From Flavobacteriales bacterium (lineage in GTDB: Bacteria > Bacteroidota > Bacteroidia > Flavobacteriales_D > Sanyastnellaceae): 64,000 nucleotides of DNA. Position 1 is the first letter of the stretch, and each line of letters starts with the position of its first letter. Where the stretch lies: the NCBI GenBank assembly GCA_020437755.1, contig JAGQVX010000003.1, positions 1-64,000 of the forward strand, read 5' to 3'. Under the pieces are notes generated by a model, which worked only from the letters and a program-made list of their open reading frames with translations, did not search any database and had not been told where the DNA came from. A program made the translations under genes and the position numbers. This document shows positions 18,163 through 26,657 of this stretch, piece after piece.

Positions 18163-19641
18163 TTGCTACTACGCCACGCAACATACCTGCAAGCGGTATG
18201 GCTATGCCTTACCATTCAGTCGCTTGCCCAGTTACCTCAAGTCGGGGTGCTCATAGATCCCGAACTTATCAATCAAGATATTCAGCTCCTGCGCGAAGTA
18301 TTGCACGAGTCTCATCCCGGATATTCGGCGTTTTGCCCGGAGTCCCGACTCGACAGCATGTTTGCCGAAGCGCGTGTAGAAGAGGCGTGCAGTCCGCGGG
18401 ATTTATACATCACGGCTGCACGATTAATCGACGAGATCGGTGATGGTCACACCAATTTGTATTTTACGGAAGATGTATCCGATCAACTATTGAATCATAA
18501 ACGGTTTTTTCCGTTTACGCTTCTTTTTGCCCAGGGAAGGGCCTATGTCAATCACAATTTCTCCGAACATGAGTACTTGCCGAGAGGAAGCGAGATTGTT
18601 TCCATCAATGGCGTGCCGATGGAGGAGATTGTGGATGAACTAACGGTGTTTATTACCTGTGACGGAAGACCTCGCGAAGCCGAACTTCGACAATTGGAAG
18701 GACAGTTCTGGTGGTTTTACGCCTTGAGGTTTGGATTCAGAAACACCTTTTCGATTGCCTACCGTGAAGCCATGTCAGATCCGGCCATACCGCCAAAATT
18801 GCTCTTGGCTTCTGCGATTGGGTATAATGATCGGTTTGATTTACTGCAGGAAGTGTATGGATTTGGTGACGAGGCAGCAGAACCCTTTGAGTTTACGATT
18901 GACAATGACTATGGTGTTCTTACCATACGCCAGTTTCACGGTATTTCACGTATGCGGTATGAAGCTTTTCTGAATCGTTGTTTTGCGGAGCTGAACACCA
19001 GGCGGATATCCTCTTTGATTATTGATATTCGTGAGAATGGAGGCGGCCGTGAGGGGTTTGAAAATCTGTTGTTTTCGCATTTAGAGAATGACTTGAGCAA
19101 CAAATACCGGACGGTGGAAATGATCAATGTCAAGTCGCAGTACTATGCGTATATGGATCACCCAATACGCAACAGGTTCAAAGATATGCTATACCGCACA
19201 TTCGAGTTCAAAACCGGAGAGGGAACTTATTGTCGTAAAGAGCGATTTGGCAGAACCCTTGAACCAACCAACGATGTATACCGCGGTGATGTGTACATTC
19301 TCATAAGTGGAGAAGTGTTCAGCAGTGGAGCGGACTTTGCGTCATTGGCCAAATCCTATGGTACCCGCTGTACATTGATCGGTGGAGAAACCCTTGGCGG
19401 GGCGGTGGCTAACAACAGCGGATATTTTTACCGCTTCATTCTTCCCAATACCGGCCTTGTTGTTGAAGTTCCCAGGGTTCGTTTTGAACTGGATATAGAT
19501 GATCAGCCAGTTGATCATGGAGTTATTCCCGACGTGGAAATTGAGGTGAGTCAGGAAGATCTGGTGCGCGGAACTGATCCCCTGATAGGGGCAGCACATC
19601 AATTAATTCATGCCCGTGCTGCGGTTGCAAGAAAGGAATGA
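18163..19641 (+). CDS. S41-family (C-terminal processing-like) peptidase, secreted
   Basis: The 492-residue protein has a signal peptide (AVWLCLTIQSLAQ) and the S41 core. The core motifs are SLIIDIRENGGGREGFENLL, then VYILISGEVFSSGADFASLAK, with the nucleophilic serine in FSSGADF, and LIGGETLGGAVAN. A tricorn/PDZ-like segment with GDGHTNLYF precedes the core. The start is TTG at 18163; the frame is closed 18 bp upstream and no ATG occurs before the signal. Substrates are unknown; such proteins in Bacteroidota are often periplasmic or lipoprotein-like proteases. Confidence 0.85.
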   Translation: MLLRHATYLQAVWLCLTIQSLAQLPQVGVLIDPELINQDIQLLREVLHESHPGYSAFCPESRLDSMFAEARVEEACSPRDLYITAARLIDEIGDGHTNLYFTEDVSDQLLNHKRFFPFTLLFAQGRAYVNHNFSEHEYLPRGSEIVSINGVPMEEIVDELTVFITCDGRPREAELRQLEGQFWWFYALRFGFRNTFSIAYREAMSDPAIPPKLLLASAIGYNDRFDLLQEVYGFGDEAAEPFEFTIDNDYGVLTIRQFHGISRMRYEAFLNRCFAELNTRRISSLIIDIRENGGGREGFENLLFSHLENDLSNKYRTVEMINVKSQYYAYMDHPIRNRFKDMLYRTFEFKTGEGTYCRKERFGRTLEPTNDVYRGDVYILISGEVFSSGADFASLAKSYGTRCTLIGGETLGGAVANNSGYFYRFILPNTGLVVEVPRVRFELDIDDQPVDHGVIPDVEIEVSQEDLVRGTDPLIGAAHQLIHARAAVARKE

Positions 19642-19709
19642 ATTTTAACCTTTATCCCGGGTCGAAATAGAGGGTGGAGTATTATCTTCGGATCATTAAA
19701 TTCGAAGAC

Positions 19710-20966
19710 ATGAGATCACTTGTTACGTTTCTGTTTGCATTTGCCCTTGTGGCCGCAATTGCTCAAGACCAAACCTACAACGTCTTGTTTGTTGGTAATT
19801 CCTATATCTATACCAACGACCTTCCAACCGTATTTGAGCAGGTTGCTGCCGGTAAATCGAATTCGGCAATTACTGCCGGGAGTACCTTGGCGAGTTACAC
19901 GTTTGAGCTCCATACACAAAATGGTGATACGCAAGACCTGCTGCACAACGGCTCGTGGGATTATGTGATTCTGCAGGAACAAAGTCAGATGCCGGCGTTT
20001 CCTGATAATCAGGTGCAGGCAGATGTTTTTCCTTATGCGAAGCAACTCGTGGATACAGCGCGTTTTTACAATGAATGCTCCATGCCGGTATTTCTTATGA
20101 CCTGGGGGCGAATTGATGGCGATCAGGACAATTGTGCTGCGTGGCCACCGGTATGTACGTACGATGGAATGCAGGACCTTTTGACCGAGCGATATCAGGA
20201 AATGGCGTTCATGAACAACTGCTGGACGGCTCCCGTGGGGGAAGCCTGGCGTCAGGTGCGTGATGAGACGAATGATGAGATATTATTGTATTCCAACGAC
20301 GGTTCTCATCCGAGTGCGGCAGGAACGTATTTAATGGCTTGCGTGCTTTACACCATGCTCTATGATGACAGTCCGGTAGGGTGCACCTACACCGGCGGAC
20401 TGGACGCAGAAACGGCTCAGTATCTTCAGACTGTTGCAGGTTCGGTGGTTCAGGGTGATGAGGAAGCTTGGAATTACTATCCGGTGGTTTATGGGGAGTT
20501 GGACTTCGTTTATCAGCCGCCGTTTCACAGCGTTACTACCCACTTGTCGTATTGGGCAGATAGCATGACGGTTACGATTAATGGTAATGAGTACGTCTTT
20601 GAAGATGGTGATGTCAATGCATTGCAATTCGCCGATGGGACCTACACGTACGAAATGGTTGTTCACTCGGAATGTGGTGATGAAACCTTCGTGGATGAGT
20701 TGGTTGTAGGTAATGGTTCGGCGGTGAATGATGAGACTCGTGACTCGTTCAATGTATTTCCCAATCCAACCTCAGAACAGGTCTATACTTCGGGTGTTGC
20801 GTTGGGGGCTCCTTTCGTGTTATACAACAATGTTGGTATCGTCGTGAATGAAGGTAACTACGGACGGGAAGGCATATCGGTGCGAGATGTTGCTCCGGGT
20901 ACCTATTTCCTGGCGCTTCAAGTTGAAGGCGCGTGGATTACCCGACCGATAATCGTGAAACGGTAA
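19710..20966 (+). CDS. SGNH-hydrolase-like secreted protein with T9SS sorting domain
   Basis: The 418-residue protein begins with a signal (MRSLVTFLFAFALVAAIAQ). Its first domain looks like an SGNH/GDSL-type hydrolase: block I is VLFVGNSYIYTND, and the late catalytic block is NDGSHPSAAGTYL, with Asp and His in place. An Asp-rich beta region follows. The final 75 residues, from FNVFPNPTSEQ to the end RPIIVKR, form a T9SS type A sorting domain. The enzyme should be secreted or surface-attached; an esterase acting on polysaccharide acetyl groups is possible but unproven. Confidence 0.8.
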   Translation: MRSLVTFLFAFALVAAIAQDQTYNVLFVGNSYIYTNDLPTVFEQVAAGKSNSAITAGSTLASYTFELHTQNGDTQDLLHNGSWDYVILQEQSQMPAFPDNQVQADVFPYAKQLVDTARFYNECSMPVFLMTWGRIDGDQDNCAAWPPVCTYDGMQDLLTERYQEMAFMNNCWTAPVGEAWRQVRDETNDEILLYSNDGSHPSAAGTYLMACVLYTMLYDDSPVGCTYTGGLDAETAQYLQTVAGSVVQGDEEAWNYYPVVYGELDFVYQPPFHSVTTHLSYWADSMTVTINGNEYVFEDGDVNALQFADGTYTYEMVVHSECGDETFVDELVVGNGSAVNDETRDSFNVFPNPTSEQVYTSGVALGAPFVLYNNVGIVVNEGNYGREGISVRDVAPGTYFLALQVEGAWITRPIIVKR

Positions 20967-20969
20967 CGC

Positions 20970-21491
20970 TTAAATCCCTACCTCCAGATTGCCTGAGAGC
21001 GGCAAGATAGCTCCGGCTGGTGATCCGTTGAAAGACTCCTGAACACTCAGCGTGAACGAAGCTTTTTCTGTTCCACCGAAGAAGGCCGGTGAGATGTTTA
21101 CATTCCCCAAAACGGGAACGAACTCACGAATCTGCACATTGGGATCGTTGTAGTTGACCTCTTGAATCCATACATCGATGTGCTGGCTCAACAAGATGTC
21201 AAAGTACTGATGATGCACCGAGTCGGTTTCAATAATCATGTTGAGGTGGTGCGGTTCCGATTCTCCTTCAGAGGCTATATCAGCCGTAATGTAGTATCGG
21301 CGGCCGAATGCATTGTCTTCCGCAGGTTGAAGGTACTCCGCCATGAGCAGTTCGTGCTGATCGCCAAACCAGCTTACTTTTCCGCATTCACATTGATACA
21401 CAGGATTGATGAACTCTTCCGACTTCTTACATCCTGCAATGGTGATTGTTGCTGCAATCAGCGAGATCCAAATGATTCCGGTCTTTTTCAT
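20970..21491 (-). CDS. Lipoprotein of unknown function
   Basis: The 173-residue lipoprotein has the signal MKKTGIIWISLIAATITIAGC followed by KKSEE. The remainder is beta-rich, with one CxC pair (YQCECGK). No family was recognised. It converges on the SGNH-like gene with a 3-bp gap and follows the NamZ-like gene on the same strand by about 23 bp, so it is probably co-transcribed with it. Confidence 0.7.
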   Translation of the reverse strand: MKKTGIIWISLIAATITIAGCKKSEEFINPVYQCECGKVSWFGDQHELLMAEYLQPAEDNAFGRRYYITADIASEGESEPHHLNMIIETDSVHHQYFDILLSQHIDVWIQEVNYNDPNVQIREFVPVLGNVNISPAFFGGTEKASFTLSVQESFNGSPAGAILPLSGNLEVGI

Positions 21492-21514
21492 GGCCATGAT
21501 TTGAGGGCCTGAAA

Positions 21515-22720
21515 TTACTCAAAATCGGAGTAGAGAAGATATTTACGTCTCAGCTTTTTAAACTTTTCGACGTCATCCTTCCATTCCAAACGAATTTCTT
21601 CGGCCGATTTTCCGGCAATAATGGCCTTGCGCAGGCGGTCGGTACCTGCAAGTTTGTCAAAGAATTCGGGTCGGGAAAAGAGTGCTTCACTTCCCAGTTC
21701 TTCATTCATTCCTATGAGCCATTCGAGGTAAAGTTGACCTTTGCCCGTAAAGTAAAAGTTGCCGAATTCAGTGAGGTCATGGCCGTAGCACGTTTCACCC
21801 TGGTGCTTTGGGTTTTCTGAAACACCCGCGATACTTTGAGGGATAAATGCATATTTGGCCTTGTGCCCGGGATGCCCAATGACCTGGAAAGGCAATTCAG
21901 TACCTCGCCCTACGCTCACCGAAGTACCTTCAAAAAGGCATAGCGATGGATACAAATAGATGGCAGTCATATTGGGCAAATTGGGAGATGGCGCGATGGG
22001 AAGCGTGTACAAATCAAGATGCGCATAGTTGACACATGCCACAACACTCAAATCACAGGTGCGCCCACCTTCGAGCCAGCCTTCGCCATTGATCATGCGA
22101 GCCAATTCACCTATAGTCATCCCGTGTACAATAGGAATGGGATGCATGCCCACGAACGATTTGTATTTGGGTTGCAGCACCGGACCATCGACATAAAACC
22201 CATTGGGATTGGGTCGATCGAGGACAATAACCTTTTTGTTGTTTTCAGCCGCTGCTTCCATCACGTAATGCAAGGTGGAGATGTAGGTGTAGAATCGTGC
22301 ACCCACATCCTGGATGTCGAAAATGATGATGTCAACATCGGCAAGTTGAGGGGCTGTGGGTTTCTTATTGGATCCATACAGTGAAACGATGGGTAGTCCG
22401 GTTTTTTCATCGATTCCCGACTTGATGTGGGCACCGGCTTCGGCATCTCCGCGGAATCCGTGCTCCGGTGCGAATACTTTGACTACGTTGACGTGGAGAG
22501 CGAGTAAGGTATCCACCAAATGGGTTTCGCCAACCACGGACGTTGGGTTGGCGACGATAGCCACTTTTCGGTTTTGAAGCTGGGGCAAATAGGAGTTCAA
22601 ACGTTCGGCACCCACAACGATGTTATCATTTGGCCTTGTGCCCAAAACTTCTGCAGGTAGTTGAGCGGAAAGGGAAAACGTAAGGAGTAAAGCTGCAGCC
22701 AGCAGATGGAAGTATTTCAT
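21515..22720 (-). CDS. namZ: DUF1343 protein, exo-beta-N-acetylmuramidase NamZ-type
   Basis: DUF1343 proteins (NamZ, GH171) release N-acetylmuramic acid from the ends of peptidoglycan fragments. The 401-residue protein has a signal peptide (LLAAALLLTFSLSAQ) and the family motifs VAIVANPTSVVG, FAPEHGFRGDAEAG, FDIQDVGARFYTYI and VLDRPNPNG. The C-terminal half includes FEGTSVSVGRGTELPFQ. It would act in the periplasm in wall recycling or scavenging. It carries two CTTGT-loop hairpins and one GGAT-loop hairpin in its coding sequence. Confidence 0.9.
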   Translation of the reverse strand: MKYFHLLAAALLLTFSLSAQLPAEVLGTRPNDNIVVGAERLNSYLPQLQNRKVAIVANPTSVVGETHLVDTLLALHVNVVKVFAPEHGFRGDAEAGAHIKSGIDEKTGLPIVSLYGSNKKPTAPQLADVDIIIFDIQDVGARFYTYISTLHYVMEAAAENNKKVIVLDRPNPNGFYVDGPVLQPKYKSFVGMHPIPIVHGMTIGELARMINGEGWLEGGRTCDLSVVACVNYAHLDLYTLPIAPSPNLPNMTAIYLYPSLCLFEGTSVSVGRGTELPFQVIGHPGHKAKYAFIPQSIAGVSENPKHQGETCYGHDLTEFGNFYFTGKGQLYLEWLIGMNEELGSEALFSRPEFFDKLAGTDRLRKAIIAGKSAEEIRLEWKDDVEKFKKLRRKYLLYSDFE

Positions 22721-22761
22721 GTCTCAAACTGAACAATAATTGTGCAAATATCAAAGACATC

Positions 22762-24306
22762 GTGAAACTCAGCGCATATATTTGTGGCCATAAGTTGAAT
22801 GTTACGGCTTTCATAGCGCGCCGATTAATTGGCGGAGACGGCAATCGTTTATCGCGACCCATTGTGGTGATCGCCATGATTGCCATTGCCCTGGGTATGG
22901 CGCTGATGATTGTTGCTCTGAGCGTTCTTAGGGGCTTCCAGCAGGAGATTAAGCAGAAAATTGTGGGCTTTGGAGCTCATATACAAGTGGTATCCTCAGA
23001 AGATAACTTTTCCAAGGAATCGGTACGCATGGAATACAGTGAGGCATTGTCCGACTCCCTGCGGGATATTCCCGGAGTGACCCATGTTCAGCGCTTCGCA
23101 CTCATGCCGGGAATATTGGAAACCGAGACTATTGAAGGCGTTGTGGTAAAGGGTATTGCCGACGACTATTCATGGGAGTTCTTAGCCGACAAGCTTGTTG
23201 AAGGCGTGGGACTGAATGATACCTCTCTTCATCATGATCAGTACATGATGATTTCAGCTCGCCTGGCTTCCCGATTGGAGATAGGGGTGGGGGACCGGCT
23301 CACATTGTATTTGATTCAAAGTGAAGAGGATATTCGTCCGCGGGTTTTTAGGATATGTGGCTTGTTTGACACCGGACTGGAAGAGTATGACCGGAAGTAT
23401 GTGTTTATACCCATTGGTCATATACAGCGAGCTAACCAATGGGGACTTGAAGCGCAAATGAAGCTCGATACAACATGTGTGGGCGGGTATTTACTGACGG
23501 GACTGGCATTTGGCGGAGATGGTAGGTTTGACTACGACTGGAGTGTGGATGACTGGTATGGTGAAGGTCCTCACAGGCTTTGTGTGGATCGCGATACGAC
23601 CATACGCCTCATTGTTTCAGATCATCGGGAAACGCTGGCCGACACCGCCTGGATGAGGATTGCTACACAGGGGGGGGAGCAGGAAGGCTGTTGTCAAGAG
23701 ATTACTTACGATCTCACAACTTCAGGATCGTCCTATGGAAATTATGTGGGGGGATACGAAGTATTTATCTCTGATTTCGATCGATTGGAAGCCATCGATG
23801 AAGCAGTTTATCACGCCATCCCGTTTTTTACACAAACGCGACATGTGAAAGACATGAATCCGGAGATTTTCAATTGGCTGGAGATGTTGGATTTGAATGT
23901 CTACATCATAATCGGACTTATGATTTTTATTGCTGTAGTGAATATGACCTCGGCATTGTTGATCATCATTCTGGAACGCACGCAGATGATAGGCATGCTA
24001 AAGGCTCTGGGGGCTACAGACGTCACTGTTTTGGGCGTCTTTTTGCGTCAGGCTGCGCTTGTGATCGGCATGGGTTTGCTGGCAGGTAATTTATTCGGAA
24101 TCGGTTTGTGTTGGGCTCAGCAGCGATTTGGTTGGGTCACACTTGATCCGGCGACATACTTCGTGGATCGGGCACCCATTCTCATAGAACCCGGCTATAT
24201 TTTGATGCTCGACCTTTTTACCTTACTGGTTTGTCTGATTTTCCTGATTCTTCCAGGGCTTTACGTGTCACGCATTACGCCTATTCGAGCCATTCGGTTT
24301 GACTGA
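22762..24306 (+). CDS. ABC transporter permease, LolC/LolE-like FtsX family
   Basis: The 514-residue inner-membrane protein resembles lipoprotein-releasing permeases. The N-terminus reads FIARRLIGG, followed by a first membrane helix near residue 40 and a large periplasmic domain from about 70 to 370. Three C-terminal helices surround the motif LIIILERTQMIGMLKALGATD. The periplasmic part is longer than in typical LolE, with a Cys-containing insert around residues 230-315. The start is GTG at 22762. It diverges from the NamZ-type gene over 41 bp. No ATPase gene is adjacent. Confidence 0.88.
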   Translation: MKLSAYICGHKLNVTAFIARRLIGGDGNRLSRPIVVIAMIAIALGMALMIVALSVLRGFQQEIKQKIVGFGAHIQVVSSEDNFSKESVRMEYSEALSDSLRDIPGVTHVQRFALMPGILETETIEGVVVKGIADDYSWEFLADKLVEGVGLNDTSLHHDQYMMISARLASRLEIGVGDRLTLYLIQSEEDIRPRVFRICGLFDTGLEEYDRKYVFIPIGHIQRANQWGLEAQMKLDTTCVGGYLLTGLAFGGDGRFDYDWSVDDWYGEGPHRLCVDRDTTIRLIVSDHRETLADTAWMRIATQGGEQEGCCQEITYDLTTSGSSYGNYVGGYEVFISDFDRLEAIDEAVYHAIPFFTQTRHVKDMNPEIFNWLEMLDLNVYIIIGLMIFIAVVNMTSALLIIILERTQMIGMLKALGATDVTVLGVFLRQAALVIGMGLLAGNLFGIGLCWAQQRFGWVTLDPATYFVDRAPILIEPGYILMLDLFTLLVCLIFLILPGLYVSRITPIRAIRFD

Positions 24307-24311
24307 TACAC

Positions 24312-24326
24312 CATTTGGCGAATGCC
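24312..24326 (+). repeat. CATTTG mini-hairpin, intergenic copy (stem GGC/GCC)
   Basis: CATTTGGCGAATGCC begins 6 bp after the stop of the permease gene. This is the commonest stem and loop form. Confidence 0.7.
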
Positions 24327-24420
24327 GGCTTTTTCTCAACCAATTCTCGCTGCCCAACATGCATACAGGGCAATTCAGGCACTCATTTAAGGGGTACATC
24401 GGGAATTGACGTAAAAAGGA

Positions 24421-24428
24421 TAATTTTG
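24421..24428 (+). promoter_or_regulatory. Promoter -7 box for the PLP beta-synthase
   Basis: TAATTTTG matches TAnnTTTG and ends 15 bp before the ATG at 24444. This also argues against the longer open frame that begins at 24315. Confidence 0.55.
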
Positions 24429-24443
24429 CCGCAAATTACACGC

Positions 24444-25805
24444 ATGAAAGTCTACAACAACATCCTGGAGACCATAGGGAATACCCCAATGATCAAACTC
24501 AATAAAATTGCGGATGACATTCCCGGAACCATCCTGGCAAAGGTTGAATATTTCAATCCCGGTAACTCCGTGAAGGATCGTATGGCCCTCAAGATGATTG
24601 AAGAAGCGGAAGCATCCGGCAAATTGAAACCGGGTGGAACCGTGATTGAGTGTACATCGGGAAATACCGGAATGGGGTTGGCTTTAGCGTGTATAGTAAG
24701 AGGATACAAGTTGATTTGTACTTCTAACGACAAGCAATCAAAGGAGAAGTTTGACGTATTGCGTGCGCTGGGATCGGAGGTTGTCGTTTGTCCCACGGCC
24801 GTGGCACCCGATCATCCGGATTCATACTATTCAGTAGCCCGCAGATTGAGTGAGGAGATTCCCAATTCATTTTGGGTGAATCAGTATGATAACCTGGCTA
24901 ATCGGGAAGCGCATTATGAGCAGACAGGTCCTGAAATTTGGGATCAGACCGAAGGTAAGATCACGCACTTTGTGGTGGGAGTCGGAACCGGAGGAACCAT
25001 CTCGGGCGTTGGAAAATACCTCAAAGAGAAGAACCCGGATATTCAGATTTGGGGAGCAGATACCTATGGTTCGGTTTTTAAAAAGTACCATGAAACGGGC
25101 GTTTTCGATGAAACCGAGATCTATCCGTACATCACGGAAGGAATTGGTGAAGATATTCTTCCGGCCAACGTGGATTTCGACATTATTGATCATTTTGAAA
25201 AGGTAACCGACAAGGACGGAGCATTGGTGACGCGTGAATTGGCGCGCAAAGAAGGCTTGTTTCTTGGTAACTCAGCAGGTTCAGCATTTCAGGTCATTCG
25301 ACAAATGAAGGATCAGCTCAACGAAGATTCCGTTGTAGTCGTGTTGTTTCATGATCATGGAAGTCGGTATGTAGGCAAGATTTACAACGATGATTGGATG
25401 AAGGATCGTGGGTTTTTGACTCCGGAGCGTAAGGTTGCTCGTGATTTGATCGCTGATCATATCGACAAGCCTTTGGTGACATGCACCCCCGGTGAGTTGG
25501 TGAGTCATGTGGTTGGTAAGATGAGGCAATACAACATTTCACAGGTGCCGGTAGTAGCCAATGGAGCATTTGTGGGCACAGTAGACGAGCGCGTCCTGGT
25601 TCAGAAAATTTGCGATTCCAAGGATGTAATTGACGCCAAAATTGATAGCATCATGGCCGGGCCGCTACCTATGGTTGACGAGAAAGAGCCTATTAACCAG
25701 GTATCGGCACGCTTGAATCAGGACACTCCTGCAGTGTTGGTGAAACTTGCGGATGGAACACATCACATCATTACCCGCCAGGATGTGATTTCAGCCATGA
25801 GTTAA
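24444..25805 (+). CDS. PLP-dependent cysteine synthase / cystathionine beta-synthase with CBS domains
   Basis: This fold-type II PLP enzyme condenses serine, or an activated serine, with sulfide or homocysteine. The start gives MKVYNNILETIGNTPMIKLNK and 453 residues. The PLP lysine is in PGNSVKDRMALKM, the substrate loop is TSGNTGMGLA, and the phosphate-binding loop is GVGTGGTISG. The C-terminal 120 residues form a CBS-domain pair (KMRQYNISQVPVV... and IMAGPLPMVDEKEPINQV), as in cystathionine beta-synthase. Which acceptor is used cannot be read from the sequence. Confidence 0.92.
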   Translation: MKVYNNILETIGNTPMIKLNKIADDIPGTILAKVEYFNPGNSVKDRMALKMIEEAEASGKLKPGGTVIECTSGNTGMGLALACIVRGYKLICTSNDKQSKEKFDVLRALGSEVVVCPTAVAPDHPDSYYSVARRLSEEIPNSFWVNQYDNLANREAHYEQTGPEIWDQTEGKITHFVVGVGTGGTISGVGKYLKEKNPDIQIWGADTYGSVFKKYHETGVFDETEIYPYITEGIGEDILPANVDFDIIDHFEKVTDKDGALVTRELARKEGLFLGNSAGSAFQVIRQMKDQLNEDSVVVVLFHDHGSRYVGKIYNDDWMKDRGFLTPERKVARDLIADHIDKPLVTCTPGELVSHVVGKMRQYNISQVPVVANGAFVGTVDERVLVQKICDSKDVIDAKIDSIMAGPLPMVDEKEPINQVSARLNQDTPAVLVKLADGTHHIITRQDVISAMS

Positions 25806-25831
25806 AGAAGGCACTTCATGGGGGCGCCCCT

Positions 25832-26572
25832 GTGAATTCAGATAATTCAGTTAAGTTTGTCGCGAAATTTTCGAACGTGGTAGAAGCACACTTACAAAAG
25901 TATTTCTCTTTCGCATTTTCGATTGATTGTGTCGTATTCGGATTTGACGGCAATGATTTGAAGGTGCTGCTCATCGAACGTGGCGAAGATCCGTTTAATG
26001 GGTATTGGGCACTTCCGGGTGACCTGGTTGCCCCTGATGAGGATCTCGAAGTATCGGTGAACCGTGTGCTGAAGGAGTTGACCGGATTGAGCAATCTGTA
26101 TTTCGAACAGGTGGAGACTTTTGGTGAAGTTGATCGCCATCCGCTTGGGCGTGTGTTGACAACCGGGTATTATACACTGGTTAAGATCAGCGACTATCAA
26201 TTGAATCCATCTTCATTTGCATCTGAAGCGCGATGGTTTAAGGTGAGTGACGCCGTGAATTTGGCTTTTGACCACAACAAGATTCTGGACTCTTGTGTTT
26301 CCCGCCTTCAAAAATCAGTACGTACCCGACCTATTGGTTTTGAGCTGTTGCCTCCCAGCTTCACCCTGACGGAACTTCAAGGGCTTTATGAAGCTATATT
26401 GAACATCAAGCTGGACATTAGAAATTTCCGAAAAAAGATTTTGCAAATGCACTTTTTGAAGGAAACCGGCAATCTGCAGGAAAACGTTTCTCACCGACCC
26501 GCAAAGCTCTACCAGTTTGATGAAGAGCAGTACAACTTGCTCAAGAGTAAGGGCTTCAATTTCGAGGTTTGA
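25832..26572 (+). CDS. Nudix-type transcriptional regulator (NrtR/AraR-like)
   Basis: The protein has a Nudix fold followed by a winged-helix domain (about residues 150-225), the layout of NrtR-like regulators. In Bacteroidota several of these sense sugars and control sugar-use genes. The Nudix box region (GDLVAPDEDLE then NRVLKELTGL) has lost two of the acidic residues of REUxEE, so pyrophosphatase activity is unlikely. The GTG start at 25832 is questionable: an exact -7 box lies at 25852-25859, inside the frame, and a GTG at 25877 would give a better-fitting N-terminus (VEAHLQKYFSFAFSIDC). It precedes the sugar symporter and is the best candidate for the locus regulator. Confidence 0.85.
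   Translation: MNSDNSVKFVAKFSNVVEAHLQKYFSFAFSIDCVVFGFDGNDLKVLLIERGEDPFNGYWALPGDLVAPDEDLEVSVNRVLKELTGLSNLYFEQVETFGEVDRHPLGRVLTTGYYTLVKISDYQLNPSSFASEARWFKVSDAVNLAFDHNKILDSCVSRLQKSVRTRPIGFELLPPSFTLTELQGLYEAILNIKLDIRNFRKKILQMHFLKETGNLQENVSHRPAKLYQFDEEQYNLLKSKGFNFEV
25852..25859 (+). promoter_or_regulatory. Possible promoter -7 box for the Nudix regulator
   Basis: TAAGTTTG matches TAnnTTTG and lies 17 bp before the alternative GTG start at 25877. If used, translation must begin downstream of 25832. Confidence 0.4.
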
Positions 26573-26657
26573 TTTCACCAAATTTTGTTTCTCCGATAAT
26601 TTTATACACCTTAGCGTAAAATTCACAATAACTATTTGTTGGTTTTAGGTTAAGGGT

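Noticed and set aside
22731-22741. Palindrome ACAATAATTGT between namZ and the permease as another operator copy
   Set aside because: The half-sites are in the opposite order and one base apart, so it is not the ATTGT-N7-ACAAT element.
26613-26629. AGCGT-N7-ACAAT before the symporter as an operator copy
   Set aside because: One half matches, the other has two mismatches of five; too weak without comparative data.
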